From: Gorsachius magnificus | Lineage: Eukaryota > Chordata > Aves > Pelecaniformes > Ardeidae | Assembly (NCBI GenBank): GCA_034008185.1 | Contig: CM067081.1 | Location: 151,620,258-151,684,257 of the forward strand | Reading direction: 5' to 3' | Length of the DNA: 64,000 nucleotides | Shown: one piece after another, positions 1-13,500 of the stretch | Layout of the letters: each line of letters begins with the position of its first letter | Position numbering within the stretch: the first letter of the stretch is position 1 | Made by a program: the position numbers and the translations under genes | The notes under the pieces: model-generated | What the model was told of the DNA's origin: nothing | The model's input: the letters and a program-made list of their open reading frames with translations, nothing else | Database searches by the model: none

Positions 1-3000
1 GGCATTGCCACGCTCTGCAGGACATTCACACACTTGCCTTGCAGTGCTCTTTGCCCAAGGCAGGTCCTGGGCTCCGCGAGACCCCGAGGCAGGCGGCTGC
101 GCTCCCGGGGACCCTGGCTCTCCCCAGCCGCCGCGCTGCTAAGCCGTCGGGATGGGGCCAGCAGTGACTTCAAGCCCGACGTGCAGGAACAAGATTAGGG
201 TTGTATTTAGGTCATTCTTACAAAGGACAGCAGCTCAGCCACTCTGCCTGCCAGCACTTTGATTACGACTGAGGTTTACACCAGGTGAAGGAAAAAGGCC
301 ACCTACCGCAATATTGATGGACTGGTTACTAGAATTTTCACTGAAAAAACCCTCACGTACACAGTCACACCGTTGTCTTCTGTGCAACAGCCACTGGCAG
401 TGAAACAGCCTGAGAGTGCAAGAGGGTTTAGTCTTCCTAAGTGGAAATTAAAACAGCAGCTTATCTGGCAAAAAAAGTACATGAAATTCTCTTTGGTTTA
501 GCATTAGTGAGTCAGTGCTATCGATAGGCATAATGATGTTTTTCCAACCCAATCAATACCTTGTTTTCAAAGGAATACAGTATAAAAAAACTTAGATGAA
601 GGCAAATGTGTAACAGAATAGTCACACCAGGGTTAGGGGAGCATTTAAATCCAGTGTCTCTCTGGCATATATAAAGATAGGGAATGAAAGTGCTATTACT
701 AAAGCATAATAATACACCACAGCCATTAGCAATCCCACAAATGGTCTGTTATCCAAGTAAGCAAGAGAGTTACTCCTTATTAAAGGTTATTGTAACTGGA
801 ATGATACTTGTCAATAATATTGACAAGTCTTTATAAAAAGCACTGTTTCCTTTAGCTGCATAAATCCTCCTACAGGAGCTAAGTCTTTAATGTATAATTC
901 AGAGATCTATTTTAAAAGAAAATAAAAATCTGTGTGGTGTTACAATGGAATTCTGTTTTTCCCCTGCAGAAAAAAAAAAAAATAAAAGGAAACATGTTTA
1001 AGAATAAACAATTACAGCAACCAGCCATGTCCCCACCTTTAAAGATGTAGAAGACAGCAGAAACATTATTTCTATTTCAGCATCAAGTCAGGGTTGCACA
1101 GAAGCGGGGATTATCTCCATACTCCCTTTAACGGGAAACGCAACACTTCACTTGTGCAGACTAAGGTCAAAAGATTTGTTTTCCCATGAACAAAATATTA
1201 ACCCAGCTTAGCTTTTTATCAAACAGGTTTCCTAAATATCTGCCCAGTGTTTCCCTGTTTACTACGACAAGTTAAAAAACCCAACAGTTACTTCAACAAG
1301 CCAGCTGCTCCATCCAGTCCCTCATCCATGAGACTTGCTTATTCCAGCCACAAAGTCAGAAGATTTAGTGCTGCATTTGAGCATCTCTTCTTAAGGGGGC
1401 CAGAAAAAATGCTTGAGTCCCATCCCTACCACATGCCCCACAGCAATCAGAAATCCTAAGCAATCTACTACAACTGCTTCCGAGGAGCACGTTAAGTTTT
1501 GGTAAGTTGTACGGCATAAGCCATCTTCTTGCCCACCTGTACCACTCTTGTCCACATCCAGGTTACTTAATCTGGACAATCCCTCCAACAGTGCTTTGTG
1601 CAACTCTGGACTGTACTTAAAAAAGAAAAGCAAAACTCCTGTAGCCCACTTTTCATTTGTGGCAACTGAGTAAGTCATGAACAGGAACTGCAACTGTTCA
1701 GACATTCCTTGGTCAAGGGAAATTTCTCTGTTTCCAGTAAACTAAGAAAAAACCCAATTGCTTATTTTCAGAGAAGCCAGGTACCGGAGAAGTTGCATCG
1801 CTGTAGTAATGCCACCAAGTTTTCTGGCACTGCAGGGTGACTTGGCATGAAGGAAGCCTGATGGAGAACCGTGCTGGCTGTGGGGAGACTCTGCAAGGTG
1901 TGAGCACATGGGTGCCAAGCGCACACAAAGACTAAAAAGTCTTTTAGCTGTCTAAAAATAAGGGCCTACTAGAGAAGAAGCACAGTTAGCCAGACTGCAA
2001 GACAGCCCTGTTTGGTTTTCAACATTATGACCTGAGGAAAACGTTTCACTGATGGGGAACATTCATCACCAATATCTGGATATTTATAGGGAAACAGCAT
2101 GAGGCAGAAGCAGTGTTTATTTTCCCTAAGACACTCAATGTTTCCAATGAACACTCTCAGCCTTGCTGGTCATAAAGAAGAAAAAAAATAAAAGATTGAT
2201 CTTAAAAGTAGAGTAATAAAGCTCTTTACAGCTTTAAAGTATACATTGAACCAGGACAGTAAGATAGCGAATCTCTAGGCAGTGGCCAAAACTAGACCAT
2301 GCAAAATGTGTTGCTAGACAAGATACAGAAACTGGAATGTCTCCTCACTATAAGCACAGTCTTGAGGTCGTGTTTTAAGGTTTATGTGTGGGGAAAAAAG
2401 CTATAAAACTTCTCATTTCACACAGCAAGAGGGCTACCACAACTCCACCAATATTCACGTTCTGAGACGCAGAAGGCATCATCCAACATGGTCCCTCAGG
2501 CCCCTGTTCCCCTGCTGGCTTACCGCACCCTCCCTCCCTCCAAACTGCTCCAGCGACAGCATCCTCGATGGAGCACAGGCCAGTCCTTCCACTTGGGAAC
2601 AAAACAAAAAAAATTACTTCCCCAATAAAAGATATTTCATTTTCTTTTTAACTGAGTCAAATGTATTCTGGATTTTTCTAAATTATAGTTTTTAAACACT
2701 CTGTAACAAGATACTACGAAATTTAACACGCCCTCAAAGCAAAATGTAAAAGCCAGTACAGCCAGAAAAATCTCGTGCCTTGCCCACACACTTATAAAGT
2801 TCATATAGCATGACAAAATACGTAACAGAAACAATTTAGTGAACAATTAGGTCCTTTTTTTCCTAAGGTAATGTTAAATATTTACTATAACAAGTTCATT
2901 TAAGCACATGCAATTCCAAGGCTGATCGTCTCAAAACGGCTTTACCTGAAAGAAAGATGAATCTAGACCGAAACGTATTTTCCATCAGCCCTGAACACGA

Positions 3001-6000
3001 GAAAAAAAGCTCCCTTCATCCTATTTCAGTGGAGTTCAACAGGGCACCGAAACCAATACTGAAATTTTCACGCTTTTCAAGATATTTCACATCAAACACA
3101 CTGCTTTTCTCTTCTGACCTCTCCAACCATGAAGTGCCAAGAAATCCTTAGATAGTCTCCTTTCCTCCCTCAAGTCCCTAGAAAGATTTTTTGTTTTCCT
3201 TCCATCCTTGACTGAGAGCTTTGCGATAGTGCAACCGGTGTTTTGACAACATAATCCATACGCTACTTTGCTGCATGCCTGGATATGCTACCAAGTTGAG
3301 CAATAGGTAAACAGCTTTTTACTTTTCAGAATTAGTTCACTTAAAAGCCCAAAATGAGTCCATTTGAAAAGCCGGCTGTCGAGCAATTTGCTATCAGTAA
3401 AAAAAAAAAAAAAATAAAATTTGTACCAGAAAATAGCATATGTACAAAAGAAAAAAAAAAAATGCAGCAAAATGAAACATTTGCATGGTGGAAAATTTTC
3501 AGCTACCAAATTTATTTTGAGCACTGAGCATCCACAGGAACAAGAACTATAAAGGAAGTCATTCTGCCCTAAAAGCACATCAAGACTTTATACAACTTTA
3601 AAATCTTGACTTTATTTCATTTTGTGAACAAACCTAACAACCCTGCAGTAAGAATTAAAAAGGTAATTCTTCACCCTGCCTCCGAGAGCATCATCGAAAC
3701 ATAACGTTTCAAACATTTCACTTCATGCCTGATGCATTAGATAAGTGGTTTTGGTGTGTTGGTTTTTTCATTGTTTTGGGGTTTTTTTGGGTGGTGCTGC
3801 TTGTTTCGGGGTTTTTTTTCTGCAGAGGGTTTGTGTAGGAAGAGATTGTGGTCTTAAACCACCAGGCAAGGAATGCCTTCACCTGGGGGTGGGTCCTGGC
3901 CTGTCCCCAGCGACGAGGGTGCAGGTCGGGGAGCTCTGGATGACGCCAGAGCTGACTCACCAGCAGCACCTCAGCACGCCACGTGCCTCTGAGAGGTGTC
4001 CATGCCTCAGCCAATTGCCAGCGAATCCATCTGGAAGCTGAAAATCCCTCGAGGATTTTGTAACTTCTGCTCCACTCAGAAGAGAGGGCAGCCAAGGAGC
4101 TCCCCTCGTGCTCCCCTGCTCAGCCCTAGCCCAGCTCCGTTCAGTCAGACCTCACGCGAGCAAGGTGCTTTGTGTACGCTAGCTGCTATGGGACTCACAA
4201 GTTTGGAGATCAGCAGGTTCTTAATTACTTCTTTGCCAAATTGGGGGATGATCTGCGTGGCGGCTTAAGTCACAGCAGCTTTACATTGGTGCCATGGCTT
4301 ACCTTAGAAACCTCTTTGAGCACAAGGATAGCAAGATGGAAAGCTGTCGCAGCTACGTAATTCAATACCAAAAGAGCAGGATAATTTCTTTCTACAGAAT
4401 GTTGTAGGAGCATTTTTAGAAAGAAATTGTGGGCTTCCTGTGATACAATGGACTTTCAGTTCCCTCGAGCACCTTTCTCCCCACCTATTCCAGTAATGAA
4501 TTCAATCCTAGTAGCTCCGTTTTCGAAACCTGTAAGACAGATTTCTAGATGGGATCTCACTGCTGCCTGCCTACGGTGGCATTAATACTCCCCAAGCTTT
4601 GACAGAAGTGTTTTCTCAGCTACAGTCTAAAACTGGAGTTAATTTTTCCACGGCTGCGTTGTATTTGTGGCTCACAGCACTCCTTGTTCCTCCCCAGCAT
4701 TTCCAACTGCTGAGCTCCCAGCTGATAGCAGAAAGCTCTTGTCACGAGTCCCTAAAAATAATAACATTGCTCAGTGGCGATATTAAGCCCCTTAATATTT
4801 CTGTTACTCCAACTTCTTCCTCTATCAGGTCCCAACCCTCTTAGGCATTAAGAATGCTTCCCAAATTGGCATTACCAAAAATTTTGTGTGCTCAAACCAC
4901 GCTACCACACCTTGCCTAGTTTAAACCAGTTGCAAAGACATTTCAACTTATTTCCTATTTGGGGTGGGGGGGTGGGGGGGGAGGAAGAGGAAAAAATAAA
5001 AAGAGAAGCCCAACTTGCTTTAAAAACAACTACTTGTGGTGATTTCTCTTTGAAATTATTCACGTCTGCATTATACTTTATAAACAGGCATATCCTAGAT
5101 CTGCCAAAATGTCTTTCTTTTACTGAAAAATGTTTCATGACAAAAAGAGAGAGACTTTCTATAGCTTTAAAATCTGATTAGCGTTGCCGGAACAGTTCAG
5201 CTAAACCTACCGAATGACCGTAAAAGCTGAGCCCTGTAGCCGAGCCACTGCGCTGCACGAACCCACCGCGCTTGGCCTGCCCTTGAGCAGCGCTCCCCAA
5301 GATCCCCAAGAACACGCCCCTGCATCCCCCCACGTGAAAGGGAGCAGAAATCACCAAAAGACAAGTTTGAAAGTCTGGGCGCTCACCAGGGAAGGCCCAG
5401 CCTGGCACCCAACACTGCTTTAAAAATAGTTTCTTTTCAGATAGAAGAGTTAGGGATGACTCAGAGTTTAAGTGGCTGAAACCCCAATAGGTCGTACTAT
5501 GCAAATCAAACCCCGTAAGCCATCAGCTGGGAGACGGCTCACGAGCCAGGAGTTTTCTACTAAAAGCAGCAAAACTGAAAACATGCGATTGCGGTCACCA
5601 GTACACGGTGAAAAAGCAAACAGAGATTAAAGCACATTTGGCTAAGGCTCCAACCTGGAGACCGACCCTAGGGCTGCCTCCAGCACGTGCCCACTGCGGA
5701 GGGAAAAGACTTAGGTACCCCGCGTTAAGAGAAAGCTCCTTGGAAGATCAGGTGAGCGGATCCGCCCCTTTCCCAGGTGACAAAGAGATGAACTTCAGCC
5801 AGGGTACATCGACCAGTGAGGTAGATCATCAAGTCTTTCTCTTACACAACCAGAAGGCGAGGTAGTTCCTGATGCGATGGCCGCGGAGACCTGGCCGGGA
5901 TCCCACCACCACCAGGCAGAGGTGCCCACCGTGACAGCTACGGCTGCCTTCAACTTCGGTCACATACGGCTCGTTCGCCTGCAGCGCTGAAGGCGTAGGA

Positions 6001-6370
6001 ACGGTCAAACGTACGCGCTCAAGCGCTTTCAAACTGTAACGCGGTGCGGAAACGTTCGGCTTCCATGCAATTAAGCCCCATTATTAAGCTTATCGGCGAT
6101 CTAATTTTGTGTGTAAAAACCGACTTGAACAGTTCCTTTTATTTAAACACAAGCGCTGTTTAGGAAGCAATGCTGCCTTTTCCCAACATAATCAGCTCAA
6201 ACCCAGTCATGAAACCCTCCAAAAATAAGTATTTTAGAAAATGAGTTCGATCCCATAGTAATAATTTTGTTCTTTGATTCTGCAGCATTTTGGGGGGTGG
6301 AAGGATGCAGGAAGGCTCTTTCTCAATAGGCAGGAGACGTGAATAAAGCCGCATAATTAAAGATGCGATC
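1..6370. other. Left flank without a confident gene
   Basis: No exon with convincing family similarity was found on either strand. The first 250 bases include a GC-rich patch (about 60-180) of unknown meaning. The rest is AT-rich with A-rich runs near 970, 3400 and 3450 and a G-rich run at about 4963-4981. One 104-codon - strand frame (1391-1705) is listed separately. If the CpG island at 6.45-7.55 kb is the DENND5B promoter, this stretch would be its first intron; that is inferred from remembered human gene order and not from coding sequence seen here. Confidence 0.5.
1391..1705 (-). other. Open reading frame of 104 codons, possible but unproven exon
   Basis: A - strand frame in a non-GC-rich region starts with ATG at 1705 and stops at 1391. 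The N-terminal half reads plausibly as protein, with alternating hydrophobic and charged residues (for example around residues 28-45). I do not recognise a family. The sequence just upstream on the - strand lacks a clear polypyrimidine tract with a good acceptor, and a frame of this length is expected by chance in 64 kb. It is listed only because it is one of the longer frames outside GC-rich sequence. Confidence 0.12.
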
Positions 6371-6449
6371 CCATTAATTTATGCGGTTCTTCCCCCGCCT
6401 TTTTCCAGTGCAAATAGGGAAGAAAACGCATCTGCCCCGACAGAAAGCT

Positions 6450-7550
6450 CGGTCATTCGCCACCCTTCAGTCCCGTAACCCCCCCGTACCCTTCTCCCGG
6501 CAGCCGCGCCCCGCCTGACCCGCTGCACCCACCCCACCCCACCCCGCCCCACGCCCACGGGCCGCCTCTCCCCTTCCACCATCAGGGGCCAGGGCCAGGG
6601 CCAGCCGCGGGGCCGGCGGAGCCCGGCAGCCAAACGCCCCCCGCCGCCCGGCGGGAGCTGCCCCCCCAGGGGATGCCCCAGCCGCCCGCCGGCGGGCGCT
6701 TTATCCTCCGGGGCCGCGGAGCCGGCGACACCACCCCCCCCCCCCCCCCTTCGCCCCCTCTTCGGGGGGGGGGGCGCAGACATTTTGAGGCGGCGGATCC
6801 CAAAAGCCCGCCGGGCCGCGGCGAGCCGCAGCGGTGCGGGGGCGGGCGAGGCCTCCGCGCCGCGCCGGGCCCCGGCGGGCGCCGCTCACCTGCCGCGGGC
6901 CCCGCCCGCCCCCATCCCCGGCGGGGGCGCGCAGGCCGCGGCGGGAGGGCGGACGGGCGGGCACGGAGCGGCGGCTCCGGCGGGCACCGAGCGGCCCCGC
7001 TGTCAGCGGAGCGGGGCGGGGCGGGGCGGGCGGTGCCGGCTGCTGGCCCGCCCCCGCGGGGCATTTAAACCCTGGGCGGCCGCGGCGGAGACTCCCCCCT
7101 CCCCGGGGCCTTAGCGGGACATTTCCGGCCTTCATCGCCGGTTCGGGGGTGAGGGGTGCGGGAGAGCCCCGGGCGGCCTCTTCTTTGCCACACGGTTTGG
7201 CCACAATAGGTGATTAAAGCTCCCCCCGTCCCCCATCATCGCCCCCACGGTGTGGGTGGGGCAGGTTGGCTTTTAATTAAATTAAAAATAAAAAGGGGGG
7301 GGTGTAGGAGGGGCGGGGGGAGCGCCTGGACCCCCGCAGCCAGAAGGGGCCGAGCATCAGCCAGCGCTGAGCGTTTTCTGCGGGAATCCTACCGGGGCAA
7401 ATGGCATTTTCCTTCTCTCCCCCCCCCCCCCCGGCCTCCGAATGTCGAAACCAGGGGAACAAACCCACCCCAGAGAGGGTCTGGGGGCGGGGGGTGACGG
7501 GGGGCTTTTGCGTGGTCTCCACCCCCGCCCCCGGTGGGTGTTAGCCGTGC
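6450..7550. promoter_or_regulatory. CpG island, candidate DENND5B promoter
   Basis: This stretch is extremely GC- and CpG-rich. It has repeated GC boxes (tandem GGGGC units around 7013-7030), a C16 run at 6734-6749 facing a G11 run at 6764-6774, and a TTTAAA motif near 7063. A good - strand splice donor (CAG followed by GTGAGC) falls at 6890/6889. This suggests transcription leftward with a first exon ending at 6890. Known vertebrate gene order would make this DENND5B, but no coding residues of that protein were found. A bidirectional or lncRNA promoter is also possible. Confidence 0.55.
6890..7100 (-). other. Candidate non-coding first exon (leftward), possibly DENND5B 5' UTR
   Basis: The 3' boundary is the GTGAGC donor, whose intron bases occupy 6884-6889. 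The 5' end is only a guess from the TTTAAA motif near 7063 and the GC boxes at 7013-7030. Frames run through the exon, but their proline, arginine and glycine composition is what any GC-rich DNA gives and resembles no known N-terminus. The next exon would lie beyond the left edge of the window. The gene assignment rests only on expected synteny next to ETFBKMT. Confidence 0.25.
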
Positions 7551-7599
7551 CGCGGGAGCTGCCAGGACGGAGAAGGGGATTTGTTTGCTGCACGCGCTC

Positions 7600-10500
7600 T
7601 GTTTCAAAGCAAAATCTACAATGTTGCTTCAGTCCCGGTTTTTTTTTTTAAGATTGGCGAACCGTTCTTGCCGCGTCCGGGAAGAAGGCAATTTTCTTGT
7701 ATCCCCGTTTCCAAAATCCCTCACATTGCTGTTACCCCACTCCAACCTCCTGGCGGATCCGCTCGGGAGTGGCACCGACTTTTAAAGGGGAGGAGGTGAT
7801 TCTGCTGAATTTCTGGGGATTTTATCCTCCCAACGGATGAGCTCCCTGCTTGTATCAGGTAATTCTGCCATCTGCATGTTTTAAAGGCTGCTTGCAGAAT
7901 TCAATATGCACTTTCATCCCTCTGTGGCTATCTGTTTAGTAGTCTTGCCCCATGCAGCACGGGATAATTACAGCCTCATCCTTTGCTTACTGTGGACTCC
8001 CACGACTTCTTTCAGCTATGTCTCAGCAGTGTGAGCCACATTTTTTCTTTCTATGATTTACATTTGTCCTCATTCAATGAGCACCTTTGATAAGAAAACG
8101 CCTGCAAGGACCTTGATATTTCATCCAGCGTGGGACATTTTATGGAGGTATGCAGAATAACCGTTCCTTCCTACCGGGAGGCAACCTAGATCAGCATCTC
8201 TCTCTCTCTTCCCTTTGAATTAACAAGTTTTATGCCTTTTTACTTCTTGGCTTCCTGCAGTGCTCTACTGAAAGCAGACAAGAGCTAAAATGATTTCCTC
8301 ACTTCCCGATATCCCTAACATCCAAGAAAAAAAAGATGAGTCTTCTATCACAGTCACTGATTCTGGTGGCTGCACCACTTGGTATAACAAGCTGAACCTT
8401 GCTAGATCCACGTGGGAATTCGCCAGGAGACCATTTTTTTCTCGACTTTGCACTGCGAGCTAGGTTATTTTATTTAGTTTGGTTTGTTTATTAACTTGTA
8501 TGCATTTGCTTATTCAGCTCTCTTGATAAGAGTTAAGTCAGCCTCTGATGACTCTCACTCAAAACTAACTGCTCTTACTGTGGAGAAGTACCATCTTGTT
8601 CTCTTACTGCAGGCTTCTCTTTTGGAGGCCCGATGGCATGGGTGGGTGTCTCCAGGCAGTTCAAGACAGAGGCTTCACCAGCCTCTGTAAAGGATGTATG
8701 AGTTAGGACTGTTTCTAAAATAAACCCAAAATTTAACACAACTGTCCTTTTTCCCTTGGGCAGCAGGAGGTTCTAGATTGCTTTGGTTTAGCTGTCTTCT
8801 GTACAGGACAGGACTTTTTGCTTGGATAAAGTTCAGTGCACAGACACTTCTATATCAATAAAATTGGTAATACATACGGCGTTAAACAAGGGGATAAAGC
8901 ACAACGCATAAGACTGCAGGTATAAAATCTAATAAACTCACTCCTCATCCTGGAACAGCCGCGAGGTTGAGCTCCCGCTCCTGTATGTACCGCTCCCACA
9001 GATGCTCTTGTTGGAGTTTCATGGGGGCAGTGATTTCTTCTTCTGAGACTGACTGATCTTCTGGGTGCAAACATCATCCTAAGGAGGCCACTCAGCACCT
9101 TTGGAGCACCAGCAGACCTGGCTGTGCCAAGTGTGTCCGGGCTCTGGTAAGTCATGGTATGTACCTGGGCCTGGATTTTTCTCATCTGAATGCCTCCATC
9201 TAAGTTGCTCCAGTCTTTCCCACCAAGCTGGTCTAGCTTTGGACACTGCATGCTGCCTTTGGGTAGCTCTTCCTCACTCTCGTGGGTTTTTTTCCTCCAT
9301 CCTGGCTCTCATCCCAAGGAATCAGTAACTTTTAGGAGATTTTAACAGCGAAAGTAGGCTTGAAAGTTAGCTCACCAGACAACAACATCAATTATAATAA
9401 AAAATGTCAGAGCTCAATGGTAGGATTTTAGTTACATCAAGACCCTTTTCTTCCTGCCCAGTGGCAATACTTTCCTCCACTCCAGGAGGCAGACTGGATA
9501 CCCATTTACAGCTAATTTATCATTTTTCATCTTTTCACTCTTCAGCTACATTTATATCAGCACAAAATGGATAGGAACACAACCAAGTCTGTTGTAAGCC
9601 CCTTCCTTCTTCAGTCTGGGTATAAACAACAGCTCCCAGGAAAAGGCAGCAGAGGCCTTTGCCTTTGGCTGGAGCAAGCCTGTGCAGCAGAGCGGAGTCG
9701 GCTGAGTTGCGTTGGCCTGCAGCACCCAGGAGCGCTTTTGCGCCCACCCCGCGCTCAGTTGTGCCATGAAGTCTTCCCGCAACGGGTGTGCGAGCAAAGT
9801 GCAGTGGCACCTCTCTGCATCACATGCCATCACCTGATGCACGCTATCTTATGATGTACAGCACAGGGAAGTACCAAGGTGTTCCCTCGATGCCCATAAT
9901 TGCCTTTTCTCCATACTGAGATTTTTTGCACTACTCTTTTCCAGAATCTAGGCGTTCTGTTTGTCCTTTCACTGTCCAAACCCACCCCGGTCACCAGTGC
10001 CTCTTTAGAGGGGCTGCCCTGCTTTAGAGACAGACCAAACACTTCTGCCCTACTTGCAACATTGATTGCTTAAATTTCACAGCAGTCACAGGTAGATCCA
10101 CAGTTGTGGAGCTTCTTGCAAGAGCAAGAGGATAACAAAGATGAGGCCCCAAGGCATCGTGAACTGCTGCACATACTCACTAATCAGCCAAATGCCATGG
10201 AAAAGCATTGGTGCAGCCTGGGAAGAGGCAGTGACTGGTCGGATTGTGCCGTGAGGCACATCTGGGATGATCAGAGGTAACTGAGTGGGATTACAAGTAT
10301 TTTTTCCTTTCACCAACAAAGGGTGTTAAAGCTCCACAAGGGACATGGATGGGCTGGATGTCCCCTGTTCAAAACTTATTAACAATAATCCTGGGGAGAT
10401 AAAGCTTGTCCCTGGCACAGCAGAGCACAAAGCAGTGTCAGAGCACTAGGAACTTCTTACTTGTTCCTCCAAGGAACAGGGATAAGGTAGGACCAAGAAT

Positions 10501-13500
10501 TTCAGACTGGGATGAGCACAAAAAACTTACTGGCACAGACCAGATCTGCCTGGAATCTCTCACTTTGATCTGCTCTCCTGTGGCAGCAGCTTTGTCCCAT
10601 CACCAGCTGGATTGCCAGTGGTGCAACACAGCAAGGGAAGGTTTTTGGCTTGGAGGATTTGTTCTTCCTTAGGTACTTATGCCTTCAGTTGCAGCGAATA
10701 TTTCTCTTGATATCAAATTGGTTCAGCTTTCCCTCTCCTTAACCTCTCAGCAAGTCTTTGTTTCTCAGAACCTGTTAGTTTAAACTGGGTCAAGTGCTAA
10801 CAAGCATGTCAGCCCCCCCTGCCCTTAGGATCTGCCATAAAAGATCAGACTACAGACCTGTCAAGCTCTTTGTCCTACTTCTGCGAGGAGCCAGTGCCCG
10901 ATGCTCCAGAGAGGTGGAAAAAGCCTGCTTATTTAAAGGTTACATCCCTTCTCCTTGCTGTGACGCTGTTGCTTCACTTTTTATTTTCTTCAGTGTTCTT
11001 CAATGAATTGGAAATCACGCTGCTGGTGATGGATTGCTCAGCTCCTTCAGACAGCTCTACAGTTCCCTGTAGAAGATCTTTCACCAGCTGCCAAGCCACA
11101 TGGATTTTCCATTGAAAGCCTCTCCTGTTTTGTTCTAATATCTATGTGGTCATGAGATCCTGTAGGGTGGAAGAGAGGGAAAGTGACTTAGATGCAATGT
11201 GAATGTTTATAATGCTCAGAAGAAGAGTTTTCTACTTACGGCTAACTTTGCATTGAGCAATTCACAGCGCTGCGAGCTACTTCACAAGAAGCTAAGTGTG
11301 AATAGCCAGCTGAAAGAAATGGGATAAGGATGGACTGCAAGACTGAAATTGAAATCGTTCTGGCATAAAGCGCAGAAGAGCATATAGCAGGAGTGAGAAG
11401 AAAAACAACAGCAGAAGAATTTATAGCAAGGTTCATAAAGAAAGCAATTTTTGTTCTCTGAGCTTATGCAAGAAGACTACTTAAAACATTGGAAAGGTTG
11501 GTGCCTTAGGGTTTTAAACCAAATAAACCAGATCACCAGCCATAAGACATAAAGCAAAGAACATTTCCTCTAGCGCAATTCATCATTGCTTAGAAAGCAG
11601 ATACTGCAGGCACATATTCTAATATTAAATCAAATTATAATACCATTAAAGCAAGCAGCTCATCTTCTATACTAGCCTCATATCTATAAAGATTAAGCTT
11701 GAATAAAAGCACACAGCTTTCCTCTGTCACACAGTGTAATTATTATTCATACAGCATAATTATAGATAACAAAGTAAAAGATGACTACTTTCCGGCATCC
11801 TTGCCATAGGATCTCTGACGCTTCCATGATTTAAAATTTTAAGGTTTAAAGTCTCTAATCCCCTATTGTAGCTCATTGCATTTTATTCATTTTATGTACA
11901 TCCATCATATGCATGCCCTTGCATTGCAAACACATATAGACACATTCCACTCTTATCTGCTTTCAGAGAGGATCCTTGGCGGAGAGGTTTCACGAGGCAA
12001 TTGAAATGATTTAATAGCTAATTGTACCTTCTATCCCCCTCCCAAGCCCTATGTTCCTGGTGCTCCCTTCACAAAAAATCTGTGGCCTTGTCTGCCTCCT
12101 TGGTGAGTGCATCCAGGTCACCATCAGAAAACTTATCCTACAACATGGTCGAGGATGGAAAAATTGTTGCCTGTCTTCATTCGCATGGTCAGTGTGCTGG
12201 AAGCCAGGCTTCACAGCACGCAGCTCAGCCCTCCGCTGAGCAGGCATCTCCTCTTCAGAGCTGGCCCCATCTCTGGTGCTTCAGACCTCCCTTCCAGCCT
12301 GAATCAGCCTTCTTGGGGGTTCTGATCTCGGGGGCGAAGTGGCAATGACACCCCAAGCAGACAGGGCACGTGGACTTTGAACACCACCTCAGAAACAACT
12401 CCCAGGCAAGTCCAGCAGGTTGCCATGCCCAGTTTCCAGAGGTTTGTGCCCTTTGCCACCCTGCCCTTTCCTCTCTACCTGTTCAGTGGCACAGAATGGT
12501 GAAAATCTGGGGTGATTCCTGCCATTTTACTCCACTTCTGTCTTTGATTTTATACTGAGCTTGCAAGATGCGCTCCCTCCTGCTGATTAGGTGGGCTTTC
12601 CTCCATGTGCCACCCCCCCACCCCCCACCCCCCGTGAAATCAGGAGTAGGATCATATGCAACCATTACCTTTGGTATGACTCAGTGCCAAGACCCAGAGG
12701 TCAAAGACCACATTTTGCTCAGAGTGAGGTACGCCTTTTGCTCTTTGCTTGTAGAAGACGCACAGACTGTTCCAGCCGCTACTGAGATAAAACCTAATCA
12801 GCAAAGTACGCTGCTTAGATAAATCACTAGCATGTCACGCACTAATGGAGGTGTTGTGCTGGGAGCATCAAGCTAAAGCACCCACAGAGAGATTTCCATC
12901 CATCTCTGACAGCATCACTCGCTCGCTGCGTGACCTTGGCCAAATCGCTCATAGCCCGACTTACAGAAGCACCAGCCTCCTAGAAATCAGGTCAGCGTGC
13001 TCCCTGTGCTTCTTTCCCCCCAGAAAAAGAAAGCAAATGCTGCTTCTCCTCTGCCCGAACATCTGTCAGGCACAAAGCTCTATTGTTCCCAAAGCTGGCC
13101 CATTGGTGTTGGCGTGGCACTGGGAGGCAGATGCACCTCTTCGCGTGCAACAGCTCCGACGCCAAGTCCTTCCAGCCCACACATCCCAATGCCCTCATCT
13201 GCTGACAGATGCCTTTCACACCAGCCTTGAGATGAGGCAGGTATTCAGTGAGGACACAAAAGCTCTGTTCTTCATTTTGAAATCATTTTTGTCTCTGCTG
13301 AGGGTGTTTGTTTCCCTGCCTCTAAACTCCAATTCCTCTGTTTTCAGTGCTCCAGGACCCCAGCACCTTACAGTCTCTCTGCTTGGGAAAGACCCAAGGA
13401 GGTAAAGGAATCTTGCAACATAATATACCTGCCCACGTAAAGCATGACGAAAGGCCTGTGGCCTTTTTTTTTTTAAAAAAAAACCCACCACAGTAGAGCT

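Noticed and set aside
1..7550. DENND5B coding exons
   Set aside because: Looked for the conserved N-terminal segment of DENND5-family proteins on the - strand of the left flank and CpG island and did not find it; only a promoter-level link remains.
6379..7607. Many overlapping long frames on both strands
   Set aside because: They are Pro, Gly, Arg and Ala-rich translations of a CpG island in which stop codons are scarce; none matches a protein family.
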